Assembly (NCBI RefSeq): GCF_040096055.1 | Contig: NZ_JBBMFK010000006.1 | Coordinates: forward strand, 62,001-126,000 | Direction of reading: 5' to 3' | DNA from: Pseudoflavonifractor intestinihominis | Lineage (GTDB): Bacteria; Bacillota; Clostridia; Oscillospirales; Oscillospiraceae | DNA length: 64,000 nt | Shown here: positions 9,401-17,275 of the stretch, in pieces | How positions within the stretch are numbered: position 1 is the stretch's first letter | Layout of the letters: every line of letters starts with the position of its first letter | The notes under the pieces: generated by a model | What the model was told of the DNA's origin: nothing | Seen by the model: only the letters and a program-made list of their open reading frames with translations | Databases searched by the model: none | Translations under genes and position numbers: made by a program

Positions 9401-12400
9401 GGTGGGGGCCAGATGCCAGCCCTTGTCCAGCGCCAGGGTGTACTGCTCATAGCTGGGATAGTAGCCGCTGCTGCCGATCTGGCCCTCGCCGTTGCCCACC
9501 TCCACCAGGTAGATGCGGCTGTCGGCCTCGGGGCTCCAGTAGCTGAAGTCGGTGAAGTTGCCGAAGGTGGTGCCCGGGTGGTTGAACTGGGAGATGGAGT
9601 CGGCGCCCTCGGGCCGGGACAGCAGGTCGTAGTAGGCCCGCAAACCGGCGTCGGAGGTCTTGTTGTTCAGGGTGGTGTTGTTGCGGGAGACGATACCCTC
9701 GGTTACAAAGGTGTTCATGTGGCCGGGGCCGCCGGACCAGGTCATCTCAAAGCCGGGGATGGCGATGATGTCGGAGTGGCTGGCGTTGAACTCGGCGATG
9801 GTGTTCTTGTAGGTGGTCCAGCGCTCCTGACTGTAGGCAGTGGCCTTGCTCAGGTCGTAGAGGGCCTCCTCGGGGTTGGCCTCGCCGGACTTGTCGAAGT
9901 AGTTGGAGTGGTCGGTAAAGGCCACGAAGTCCACGTTGGCCTCCTCAGGCAGGGAGGCAATGTACTCCAGCGCGCCGCTGAGGGTGCCGGAGCCGTCGGA
10001 GTATTCGCCGTTGTGGGAGTGGAGCTGGCCGAAATAGAGCTGGTAGTCAGACTCGCCCACTGTGAAGCTCCAGGTCTTGCTGGTGCTCTTGCCGTCGGTG
10101 CGGGTGACAGTGACTGTGACGGTGACGCGGCCGTCCGCCATGTCGGCGTCGGGCTTGTAGGTCAGCTTGCCGCCGTCCAGGACGGCATCCACAGGCGCGT
10201 CGTTCACCGTCATGGTGACGGTGGGGTTCTCGCCCACGTTGGTGAGCACGGCGGAGATCTCGGGACGCTTGTCCTCTCTGGTCTGGGAGTTGGCGGCGGG
10301 GGAGACCTGGGAGATGCCGGGCTCGTCCTTGACCTCGATCTCCACGGTGGAGTGGATGGCCACGTCTTTGTTGTCAAGGCCGGTCACAGTGACCACCAGG
10401 TTTTCGCCGGTGATCAGTTCAGCGGGGATGGTGGCGGTGTAGCGGCCGTCGGAGACCGTATAGGTCAGCTCGGTGTCGCCCAGGGAGACCGTCAGCTCCT
10501 TCACGCCGAAGAGGGCGTCCACGGTGAAGTGGAGCAGGTATCTCTGCCCGGCGTAAGCGGGCGCCAGATTGCCGAACACGGCCTGGGGATCGTTCACCAC
10601 GCCGTCGGTGATCTTGTCGCTGGAGCAGGGGTAGAAGTGGTAGGTGAACACGTCGCGGTCGGTAACCGCGTACATGCCCCAGGTGGTGAAACCGCCGGAG
10701 AAGTACTGCAGGTACTGGGTGTTTCCGTCAAACATAGCGGTCCTGCTGCCCATTCTGTACCCGCCGTTGTACTCGCTCACCACCCAGTCGGCGTCCTCGG
10801 AGGCCTCCTGAGAGTAGTAGGCGTTGTTGCCGGTGCCGGTGGAGCACAGATAGCCGAAGGACTCGTTGTGGAACCGGTAGTAGTCGCCGCTCTTCTCCAC
10901 GGTGAAGATGACCGCGCCGTTGTCGCACTCAGCCTGGCCGGCCTTGATCACGGCGCTGGCGGAGGAGATGGAGCAGGAGTACACGTCGGAGATGTCGCCC
11001 GTCATGCCGGAGAGCACGCCCTTGGCGGCCTGGTTGAAGATGACCACCTGGTCGTTCTCCTCGGGCAGGCCGGGCCGCTCCTGGCCGTCCAGCTTGTAGA
11101 TGCACACCGGCTTCTGGGAGCCCTCGCCGTAGCAGGAGAAGATGCCGATGGTGTTGTAGCGGATGGTGTTGGCCTTCTTGTCGATCTTGGAGGTGATGTT
11201 GGCGCTGCCGTCCTCATCAATGGTGATGGTGAAGGAGGCGTTGATGTCCTTCTCCGCCTGGGTGCGGAGCAGGTTTCCGCTGTCGGGGGAGGCGTAGAGG
11301 TAGCCGGTGTTGTCGCCGTTGGTGGCGTACAGAGCGAAGGTGTTCTCCTCGATTCCGGACTCCAGGGTGATGATCTGGGCAAACTCATCGTAGCTGAGCT
11401 TGTCGTATGCCTTGATGACAGTGGCCTGGTCCCGGTTATTGGCCTTCTGGGAGGTGCCGAGGGCGTAGTCCAGGTCTCTGGTGACGATCAGGATCTGGTC
11501 GCCGGAGACCAGCTGGGAGACGTCGGTCACCAGCTGGGCCTGGTCCTCACCCAGCACAGGGGGCACGTAGATGGTGTACTCGAAGGAGACCTCGCGGCTG
11601 TCCTCCATGTCCGCCTTTGTGGCCTTGACGGTAAAGACGCTGTCCTCGGTGATGGCGATGGGGCCGGTGTACTCGGTCCACTCGGCGCTGTCGTTGACCT
11701 TGTAGAGGATGGTGGCGCCCTCGGTGGAGCAGGTGAAGGAGATCTCGGTGCCGGAGTAGACCACGCCGGACTTCACGTCCGCCTTGGGGGCCGCTACCAC
11801 ATTGGAGGGCTGGGCGGTCCCGGTGACCCGGTAGAACTGGACGCCGCAGTTCTCCTCGCTGGAACTGTAGGAGGCGGACCAGCAGAGGCTGTTGGCATCC
11901 CACTGGAGGGTACCGCCCATGTTGCCTCTGGCGTAGAACACATCGGTCTTGCCGTCCACCGGGGAGAGGGTCCAGAAGACAGGATCGCTGACCAGCGCTA
12001 CGTGGGGGCCGCTGCTCTGGGAGAGGTACCGGCCGTCCGGGGCGGCAAAGCTGAACTTGCCCTCCTCATTGACATCCACGGTCCAGATGTGCTCCTCACC
12101 GTAGCCGGAGAGCTTGTTGTCGGCACTGAGGATCAGTTCGGTGCCCGCCAGATCCAGGGTGCTGTCGTCGCTGAGAGGCTGGCTGGACATGCCCACGCTG
12201 GAGGTGGGGTTGTAGATCACGACCTGATCCCCTGCGGCCAGGGCGTCGGTAAAGCCGCCCGCGCCGGTGGTATAGAACTGGAACAGGAACGCGCCGTTGT
12301 AGGCGTTGAACTTGTAGGTGGTGAAGTTGCCGTTGTAGTACTCCAGACCAAAGGGATTGCTGCTGTCGTCCGCGGCGTTTACGCTTTTGATGAAGAAGCC

Positions 12401-13366
12401 GTTGCCGTTTTCGGACGCCTCCACAGTCCACAGGCTGTAGTCGCTGGGACCGGCCTCAAAGGTCAGGACGTTGGAGGCGGTCCCGGCGGTCAGGTACTCG
12501 CCGGCGTCATTCTGGAAGGAGTAGTAGCCGTCCGCATCCACGGAGACGGCCAACTCCGCCATATCCTCCGTGACGGCCAGCTGGTCCTCTGTCACCACTC
12601 CATCCGTGGCAGCCAGCATGTTGCCGCTGGCGGTGGCGGTCAGGACCTTGGCGTTTCTGGAGTTGTAGATGTAGACCTTGGAACCGTCGCCGATTTCCGT
12701 GGTCAGGTCGGCCATCACACCGGTGGGGTCCGATGTGACGGGAGGCTCGCTGGGCTCGGGCTCAGAGGGGTCCGTGGGGTCGGGAAGCTCGGAAGGGGTG
12801 GCATCGGGGTCCAGGACCCAGAAGCCCAGCGTCTGGTCTTTGGTATTGCCGGTGGTATTCTCATAGGCCCGCCAGTCGGGAGCGCCGGTATAGACCCCCA
12901 GATAGCGGGTGGTGCCGTTGCTGTCCGGGGCGGACAGGTACCCGCTGTCAGCCAGGGTCCAGACAGCGGCCGTATCGCCGATCCGGACACAGTTGTTCTT
13001 GTTTTCGGAGATATCGATGTAGAGGTATCCGCCGCCGGTCTGGAGGGTGTAGCCGCCCTCCGCGGAGGCGATGGACCAGCCATAGTCCGAGCTGGCGCCG
13101 GGGGTGGTCAGCGTGGTGCCGCTGACTACGCCGGTATCACCCAGCGGCTGGGACAGTGAGCCCTTCCCGACCGTGGGCAGGACATAGGTGACGTTGTCCT
13201 TGGTCATGGTGACGGCCACGGTATCATCGGCGGAGATGTCCTCCAATGATATCTTGGTCCAGGCCGTAGCGGCGGACTCTTCTGCAGAGGCCGTCAGGGG
13301 AAGCATGGAAAAGGATAATGCGATGATGAGCAGACATGATAATACTTTTTTCGCTATACTTTTCAT
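6482..13366 (-). CDS. 2294-residue SLH-anchored protein with PHP/CehA-type metallohydrolase domain
   Basis: The ATG at 13366 is chosen because AAGGAGG lies 5 nt upstream and a classical signal peptide follows (MKSIAKKVLSCLLIIALSFS, cut near TASA-EE). Residues about 30-500 and 600-1000 hold repeated beta-rich modules of unknown family. A chitobiase/hexosaminidase C-terminal-like domain lies near 520-600. A PHP metallohydrolase domain spans about 1105-1440, with metal ligands visible in FGQLHSHNGEYSDG, FTDHSN, GGPGHMNTF, FNHPGTTFG and NNQDNHKG. A glutamine-amidotransferase-like (DUF4350-type) domain follows near 1575-1720, two OB-fold-like modules near 1845-2040, and a CxxC/H repeat near 2050-2110. 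Three SLH repeats (about 2112-2290) bind secondary cell-wall polymer. The protein is therefore secreted and wall-bound, perhaps a phosphoesterase/nuclease; the substrate is unknown. Confidence 0.88.
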   Translation of the reverse strand: MKSIAKKVLSCLLIIALSFSMLPLTASAEESAATAWTKISLEDISADDTVAVTMTKDNVTYVLPTVGKGSLSQPLGDTGVVSGTTLTTPGASSDYGWSIASAEGGYTLQTGGGYLYIDISENKNNCVRIGDTAAVWTLADSGYLSAPDSNGTTRYLGVYTGAPDWRAYENTTGNTKDQTLGFWVLDPDATPSELPDPTDPSEPEPSEPPVTSDPTGVMADLTTEIGDGSKVYIYNSRNAKVLTATASGNMLAATDGVVTEDQLAVTEDMAELAVSVDADGYYSFQNDAGEYLTAGTASNVLTFEAGPSDYSLWTVEASENGNGFFIKSVNAADDSSNPFGLEYYNGNFTTYKFNAYNGAFLFQFYTTGAGGFTDALAAGDQVVIYNPTSSVGMSSQPLSDDSTLDLAGTELILSADNKLSGYGEEHIWTVDVNEEGKFSFAAPDGRYLSQSSGPHVALVSDPVFWTLSPVDGKTDVFYARGNMGGTLQWDANSLCWSASYSSSEENCGVQFYRVTGTAQPSNVVAAPKADVKSGVVYSGTEISFTCSTEGATILYKVNDSAEWTEYTGPIAITEDSVFTVKATKADMEDSREVSFEYTIYVPPVLGEDQAQLVTDVSQLVSGDQILIVTRDLDYALGTSQKANNRDQATVIKAYDKLSYDEFAQIITLESGIEENTFALYATNGDNTGYLYASPDSGNLLRTQAEKDINASFTITIDEDGSANITSKIDKKANTIRYNTIGIFSCYGEGSQKPVCIYKLDGQERPGLPEENDQVVIFNQAAKGVLSGMTGDISDVYSCSISSASAVIKAGQAECDNGAVIFTVEKSGDYYRFHNESFGYLCSTGTGNNAYYSQEASEDADWVVSEYNGGYRMGSRTAMFDGNTQYLQYFSGGFTTWGMYAVTDRDVFTYHFYPCSSDKITDGVVNDPQAVFGNLAPAYAGQRYLLHFTVDALFGVKELTVSLGDTELTYTVSDGRYTATIPAELITGENLVVTVTGLDNKDVAIHSTVEIEVKDEPGISQVSPAANSQTREDKRPEISAVLTNVGENPTVTMTVNDAPVDAVLDGGKLTYKPDADMADGRVTVTVTVTRTDGKSTSKTWSFTVGESDYQLYFGQLHSHNGEYSDGSGTLSGALEYIASLPEEANVDFVAFTDHSNYFDKSGEANPEEALYDLSKATAYSQERWTTYKNTIAEFNASHSDIIAIPGFEMTWSGGPGHMNTFVTEGIVSRNNTTLNNKTSDAGLRAYYDLLSRPEGADSISQFNHPGTTFGNFTDFSYWSPEADSRIYLVEVGNGEGQIGSSGYYPSYEQYTLALDKGWHLAPTNNQDNHKGKWGNANDARDVVLVEEFTEEGIYDAIRNYRVYSTEDKNLEITYMVNDLPMGTIIETVPDMLNFDITVMDPDDTDSIAKVELIVNSGKVAYTWDDPDELATGILSAQLTPNYSYYYVRVTQADGDLAVTAPVWVGESLMLGISSVGASTSAPVTGEKVAINTQLYNSEDSDALVKSVTYTTNGSQVLWVDNTTYTLPAGETLDLSWDYTPDAAKLTTITVTAVVELESTEYTFSSSVELDVQDASSLTYIGVDASHSNEYVSGYNKDLMGNFTTLANQSAIRVELLTSSEALIAACGDTSKYTAILLNTPSRRLSEAKDYSEAELAALVAFHDAGGTLIITGSGDSNDKAEPHVAATQNRVLEALGSALRLADDGTYDDASFSLSLSAYGENALTDGLTDADLFSYYGGSSIYAVDGDGAAVSVLPDTVSPVLYANSVTISKDADSDGLGGDTVKYPYAEGDQRLLVMAMEQQADKGMILVAGAAFMNDFDLKIPAENANNAFCENLFEVLNPTEITPISQVKSQSELGYSYTVEGVVTSNASGYDHETAFFDCIYVQDETGGINLFPVDGNYKLGDVVRVSGITSAYQGEIQLSVSSIEKVGEVQPVAPTAVTAAQINDRSVEGMLVTIKGTVVNITTANDLVESIYVQDSSGAVARVFIDGYITAGKAIENLSTGCTIEATGLASYDDTYAVAYDNYARIRVRDRGEITCTASSYEPVYCSHTQTEIRNAKEATCTEDGYTGDTYCKFCGARIAKGSVIPATGHNYVNSVCTVCGDMLVTAYADLDTGAWYYEHVAYVTEAGLMQGVGGSAFAPDMTMTRAQMVTILYRYLDVDESELEGLDNPFTDLKADWYRDAAVYLAHIGVVNGTSDTTFSPDAVITREEMMTMLYRMSGVKTESDGSNLDAFADGGEVSSFAVEAMDWAVENGLVNGLGDGTLAPQGLSTRAQAAKVIHCFILLEDAE

Positions 13367-13425
13367 TTTTTCCTCCTTCTTTACGCAATAAATGATCCGG
13401 CACCCAAACCATTCGCTCAAAAATC

Positions 13426-13434
13426 ATTATAGCA
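13426..13434 (-). promoter_or_regulatory. Extended -10 promoter of the giant SLH gene
   Basis: On the minus strand TGCTATAAT (extended -10) lies about 60 nt upstream of the start at 13366. The -35 region at the right distance is poor (TATTCT), as is common with extended -10 promoters. Confidence 0.55.
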
Positions 13435-13982
13435 TTTACGGTATGGAAAGAATATCCCCATATGTCTATTTTGATTATGTTTTACAGGAACCACGAATGA
13501 AAAACCGTCATTTTTACAAAAACCAAACAGAGTAAAAGATAGATGCTCTGCACGTAAATACGAAAAATAAGAAACATGAAACATTTAAATAGATAAAATG
13601 TCCAAAAAACAAGAGATAAAATTTGGCATAAACGTCGCGAGTTAAGATAAAAAACGTTATAGTTTTGTATAAAATGCGATCCTTGCTTTTAAACATACCA
13701 TAGGCAAAAGCTGTATTACCAAGCAAAACACACTTCCAGGAGGGGAGAGGTCTGTATGCTTGATGTGCGGACATAGAATAAATGTGCACTATGGATGAAT
13801 ATTTACCAGGGTACTATGTTTACATAAAACAAAATGCCTGCCGGATTCTCTATTCCATGTCAGTGTATGTCCTTGGCCGCAGATCGAGCGCTGTTGACGC
13901 CGCTGCATGCTCCGAGTGGATGATATAGGAAATATTGCTTTGCCGGATGTTCGGGGGAAGAGGGATGTTACCGCTCTGTAAC
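13435..13982. other. AT-rich intergenic stretch with no supported gene
   Basis: About 550 bp of markedly AT-rich DNA lies between the SLH gene and the blaI promoter. A 91-codon minus-strand frame (13514-13789) has no good ribosome binding site, and its product resembles nothing I recognise. I see no RNA gene or repeat. The base composition break suggests inserted or decayed DNA. Confidence 0.5.
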
Positions 13983-14011
13983 TTGACGAAAAACCACTAC
14001 TTATGTAGTAT
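13983..14011 (+). promoter_or_regulatory. Promoter of the BlaI/M56 cassette
   Basis: TTGACG (13983-13988), a 17-bp spacer and TAGTAT (14006-14011) form a good housekeeping promoter 43 bp upstream of the blaI start. The -10 region overlaps an inverted repeat (13996-14009). Confidence 0.75.
13996..14009. promoter_or_regulatory. BlaI-type operator overlapping the -10 element
   Basis: ACTAC-TTAT-GTAGT is a perfect 5-bp inverted repeat. It resembles known BlaI/MecI boxes, which centre on TACA/TGTA half-sites. Its overlap with the promoter fits repression by the gene product immediately downstream. Confidence 0.65.
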
Positions 14012-14025
14012 AACCTTGATGACTA

Positions 14026-14041
14026 CAATTGACGTCAATTG
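14026..14041. promoter_or_regulatory. 16-bp perfect palindrome between promoter and ribosome binding site of blaI
   Basis: CAATTGACGTCAATTG is fully self-complementary and abuts the GGAGGAG ribosome binding site of the repressor gene. It could be a second repressor site; half-sites differ from the upstream ACTAC/GTAGT box. Only the symmetry is observed. Confidence 0.5.
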
Positions 14042-14053
14042 GAGGAGCGCAAT

Positions 14054-14428
14054 ATGAAACGACTGCCCGACACAGAACTGGAAGTGATGAAGGCCCTCTG
14101 GTCTCTCGGCAGGGATGTGCCCCGTTCGGCCCTGGATCACGCGTTGAGTTCTTTTCAGTGGTCCCGCAACACCATCAATACCTACCTGACCAGGTTGGTA
14201 GAAAAGGGCTTTGTAGCGGTCCAGCGGGATGGAAAAAGCAACTTGTATACGCCCTTGGTCTCCCGGGAGGAATACCTGTCCTTTGACAGCCGGTCCGTGC
14301 TCAAGCGGCTCTACGGTACGCCGCGGAACTTTATGGCGGCGCTGGCCAGGGACGGCCTGGACCGGCGGGAGCTGGATGAGCTGCGAGCCTTTCTGGAAGA
14401 GCTGGAGGGAGGGCAGACCGATGACTGA
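14054..14428 (+). CDS. BlaI/MecI-family repressor
   Basis: This 124-residue protein has the standard length of the penicillinase-repressor family. The N-terminal winged helix has the hallmark LPDTELEVMKALWSLG followed by the recognition region WSRNTINTYLTRLVEKGFV, and a C-terminal dimerisation helix follows. In this family the repressor is removed by the partner M56 protease after signal detection. The ATG at 14054 has GGAGGAG 7 nt upstream. The last 8 nt overlap the M56 gene, so the two are translationally coupled. Two palindromes upstream are candidate operators. Nothing nearby encodes a beta-lactamase, so the signal is probably not beta-lactam. Confidence 0.93.
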   Translation: MKRLPDTELEVMKALWSLGRDVPRSALDHALSSFQWSRNTINTYLTRLVEKGFVAVQRDGKSNLYTPLVSREEYLSFDSRSVLKRLYGTPRNFMAALARDGLDRRELDELRAFLEELEGGQTDD

Positions 14429-15380
14429 TTTTCTCGCCCGCCTGGGCACGCTGTCGCTGGGCGGCGGCGTGGCGGTACTGCTCCTCATTGGGGCGGGGCG
14501 CATGAGCCGGAACCGCTATGCCGCTCGCTGGCGCTGCCGGGCCTGGAGCATCTTGTGCCTTCTGATGATTCTCCCCGTCCCGATGTTCGCCCTTCCGAAC
14601 CCCGTCAAAACGCCCTCCACGCTGATCCGTCTGCAACTGCCCGCTGACCACGCGGTATCGAACCGGCCCACTCTGGAGACCGGAGAGAGGCAGCCCGATC
14701 CACAGGATAATGGCGGACATGCCGCCGGCAATCCCGCGTCCCCCACAGGCACCACTTCCGCCCAATCCCCCCAGCACCAGTCCACCCCCCAAGTCTCCCA
14801 AGTTCCCCAGACGCCCGCAGCAGCCGCTGTACACTCGTTTTCCGTTCCTGCCATGCTGCTGGCCATCTGGGTGACAGGGATGGTTGTCCTTCTGGTACGC
14901 CATGTGGCCGCCCATCTGATCTTTTGCCGGTGGCTCAAGCGCTGGGCGGCTCCTGTCACAGATCGGGAAATCATACAGGTCTTCCGCCGGACGGGGGACC
15001 GGCTGGGACTGCGCCGCCGTCCCGCGCTCCTCTCCTGCCCCGGCCTGGCTTCCCCCATGCTGTGCGGCCTTTTCCGCCCTGTGCTGCTCCTCCCACAGAG
15101 GGAAACCCATGGGGAGGAATTGGAACTCACCTTGGAGCATGAGCTGACCCACTACCGCCGCCGGGACGTGTGGTGGAAAGCCCTGGCTCTGCTGGCCAAC
15201 GCCGTCCACTGGTTCAACCCCTTCATGTGGTGGATGGTCCGCCGGGTGGAGTATGATCTGGAGCTGGCCTGTGATGACGCAGTCCTGCAAACCAGAGGAC
15301 AGGCGGGGCGGGCTATCTATGGCCGCACCGTGTTGGACGCCCTGGAGGCGCTGAGCGCCCAGTCCTTCGAGAAAAAATGA
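14421..15380 (+). CDS. M56 (BlaR1-like) membrane metalloprotease lacking its tail and sensor domain
   Basis: The ATG at 14421 overlaps the blaI stop by 8 nt and gives 319 residues. Membrane segments lie near residues 8-26, 33-50 and 140-165. The zinc motif HELTH is at about 240-244, inside EHELTHYRRRDVWW, and the downstream VEYDLELACDDAVL supplies the third ligand region. The family normally continues with an FTTxFxGxxxxxKxRIxNI segment, a fourth membrane helix and an extracellular sensor. Here the frame stops at AQSFEKK, and exactly those missing segments start the next two genes. The protein should cleave BlaI when activated. It may be a natural split or a broken gene; separate ribosome binding sites favour a split. 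Confidence 0.88.
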   Translation: MTDFLARLGTLSLGGGVAVLLLIGAGRMSRNRYAARWRCRAWSILCLLMILPVPMFALPNPVKTPSTLIRLQLPADHAVSNRPTLETGERQPDPQDNGGHAAGNPASPTGTTSAQSPQHQSTPQVSQVPQTPAAAAVHSFSVPAMLLAIWVTGMVVLLVRHVAAHLIFCRWLKRWAAPVTDREIIQVFRRTGDRLGLRRRPALLSCPGLASPMLCGLFRPVLLLPQRETHGEELELTLEHELTHYRRRDVWWKALALLANAVHWFNPFMWWMVRRVEYDLELACDDAVLQTRGQAGRAIYGRTVLDALEALSAQSFEKK

Positions 15381-15436
15381 CGCCCATCCCTGCGCCGCTC
15401 ATTTCACAAAATTAAGACGAGAAAGGAGCTTCTCCG

Positions 15437-17248
15437 ATGAAGCGCACATCCCATGCTGTCTGTCGTTCTTCTTTTACCACCTGCTTCTTGGGAAGCGCCG
15501 GAGAAAACCGGGAACGGCTGCGCAATATCGTTACCGGCGGGGAAAAACGTTCTGGCCGATGGCTGTTTCCCCTGTCTATTCTGATCACACTCTTTTGCTG
15601 TTTCTTTCTGGTGTCCTGCCGAACAGAGGAAGGGGAGCGAACCACCCTCTCTGCGCAGCCCACAGACGCTAAACCTGTCTTCTCCCTGACGGGACCGGGG
15701 GAGGAAACCGTGCCCTTCTCCAATCTGCTGGGCCTTCAGGGGACCGTGCGTCACGAAGTGACGGAAGATGGAAACCATTGGTATACCTATCAGGCGCAGC
15801 TTGGCGACGGGACCAGCTTTGAGTTGGCGGACACTTCCGGCGCGGTGTTTCATCTGGACCTGGATGGCGATGGACAGATGGAGCTGGTGGACTACGATGC
15901 CTCCGTGGGCTCGATCTGTGTCTGGCGCCGCTGGCCCGACGGTTCCATACGGAAACAGGAGCTCGGAGAGGCGGCAGCCAATCACTTTGGCCTGAAGGGG
16001 GAGCCCTGGCGTCTGGTCAATCTGACCTTCCACCCCGAGGACACCACTGTGACCATATCTTCCGCAGAGAAAGAGGAGACCGTTCCGTTGTCCCTTCTGC
16101 TGGAGGAGGCCCGCAGCGGTTCCATCGTACTCGCCGCACCGGATGCGCAAAATCCGGAGGGAACCCCTTTGAGCACGGTGCTTCCCTTCGGGACCTACTC
16201 GGTTTTCTATGAGAAGCTCAACCTGGACGGGGAGGGAGAGGAAGATGACTCCCTCATCGTCACCTGCTTTGACTACGACAGTCCGCAGGGAGCGCTTGCC
16301 GTGGCAGAGGCCACTCTGGGCACAGGAGCGACTTTGACATGGACATGTGACGACACAGGGAGTCCGAACATCCTGCCCGCTCACCTCATCTCTGCGGAAC
16401 GGCAGTCCATCGTGCTGCGCATGCTCCACCGCGCTACCAACAATGGTGCAGCTACCTATTATATATTGGACGCGGAAAACGGGGTCCTTACGGAAAAAGC
16501 CAGGCTTGGAACAATGGAAGGTGCGGACTCCGGCGACCTGGCCCCAGACGACCAGCTGCAATTTGATTCCGCTCTGGATAGCCGCCCGGACGGCCTGGAT
16601 ACCCTGCGGATCTCCACCATGTATCCTGACAAATGGCATACCCGCTATGGCAGCTTGTTCTGGGATGGGGCGGAGTTTGTGTGGGAGACCGACACGCGGT
16701 TTATTGACACCGAATCCCTGACCCTGGCCGACGGCCGGGAACTGACAGTCAAGCTGTCCGGGCCGGTCTCTCAGCTGGAGGAGAGCGACTATTATAACCC
16801 CTGTTACGACCTGGTGGAGATCTGGGACGGAGATACCTTGCTCCAGACCATAACACCCTCCCTCCCGCTGCCTGAGCCATATGTGTTTGACGAAGATACC
16901 AAACGGGAGATCACCATTCTGGAGGAGAATTACCTCCCCGGTTTTTCCGCCGCGGCCATGTTACATAATGTGGACATCCGGGACATCAACTTTGACGGTT
17001 CAGAGGATCTGGGGCTTCCCTGCAACAGTACCCACTACGACCCCCACGCCTGGTATGTGTGGGATGGGGCAAACCAGCAGTTCCGCTACGCCTTTTCTCT
17101 GGAAGGGTATCCCACCATAGACACGGAGGAGCAGCGGATCATCGAACATCGCTTTGAGGAGGGGGACCAGGCCTACTCCTTCAATGCACGGGGGCAGCTG
17201 GTCTGGATGGGGCCGGTGGATACCCTGGAAGAGAGTCCTGTCTCATAA
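15437..17248 (+). CDS. Membrane-anchored extracellular protein starting with the M56 tail segment (satellite sensor 1)
   Basis: This 603-residue protein has AAAGGAG 10 nt before its ATG. Residues 12-42 (SSFTTCFLGS...ENRERLRNIV...RSGRW) correspond to the segment that follows the catalytic domain in M56 proteases. A membrane helix (43-60) ends in LVSC, with Cys61 in a lipobox-like setting. The remaining 540 residues are extracytoplasmic and contain calcium-loop-like motifs DLDGDGQMELVDYD (about 135) and DINFDGSEDLGL (about 516), plus a WDGDTLLQTITP module shared with the next protein. I infer a sensor or anchor that completes the truncated protease. The ligand is unknown; an orphan lipoprotein is the alternative. 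Confidence 0.72.
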   Translation: MKRTSHAVCRSSFTTCFLGSAGENRERLRNIVTGGEKRSGRWLFPLSILITLFCCFFLVSCRTEEGERTTLSAQPTDAKPVFSLTGPGEETVPFSNLLGLQGTVRHEVTEDGNHWYTYQAQLGDGTSFELADTSGAVFHLDLDGDGQMELVDYDASVGSICVWRRWPDGSIRKQELGEAAANHFGLKGEPWRLVNLTFHPEDTTVTISSAEKEETVPLSLLLEEARSGSIVLAAPDAQNPEGTPLSTVLPFGTYSVFYEKLNLDGEGEEDDSLIVTCFDYDSPQGALAVAEATLGTGATLTWTCDDTGSPNILPAHLISAERQSIVLRMLHRATNNGAATYYILDAENGVLTEKARLGTMEGADSGDLAPDDQLQFDSALDSRPDGLDTLRISTMYPDKWHTRYGSLFWDGAEFVWETDTRFIDTESLTLADGRELTVKLSGPVSQLEESDYYNPCYDLVEIWDGDTLLQTITPSLPLPEPYVFDEDTKREITILEENYLPGFSAAAMLHNVDIRDINFDGSEDLGLPCNSTHYDPHAWYVWDGANQQFRYAFSLEGYPTIDTEEQRIIEHRFEEGDQAYSFNARGQLVWMGPVDTLEESPVS

Positions 17249-17275
17249 GCCCCGCTGATTGCCAAAGGAGGTTTT

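Noticed and set aside
6347..13159. A 2270-codon open frame on the plus strand opposite the giant SLH gene
   Set aside because: It is rich in G, V, H and D with no domain or signal, which is what the complement of biased GC-rich codons produces. The minus-strand frame has a signal peptide, domains and ribosome binding site.
13514..13789. 91-codon frame on the minus strand in the AT-rich gap
   Set aside because: No ribosome binding site, odd composition and no recognisable feature. The gap is AT-rich, where such frames arise by chance.
14421..15380. Beta-lactam resistance regulator (true BlaR1)
   Set aside because: No penicillin-binding sensor domain and no beta-lactamase gene nearby; only the protease half matches.
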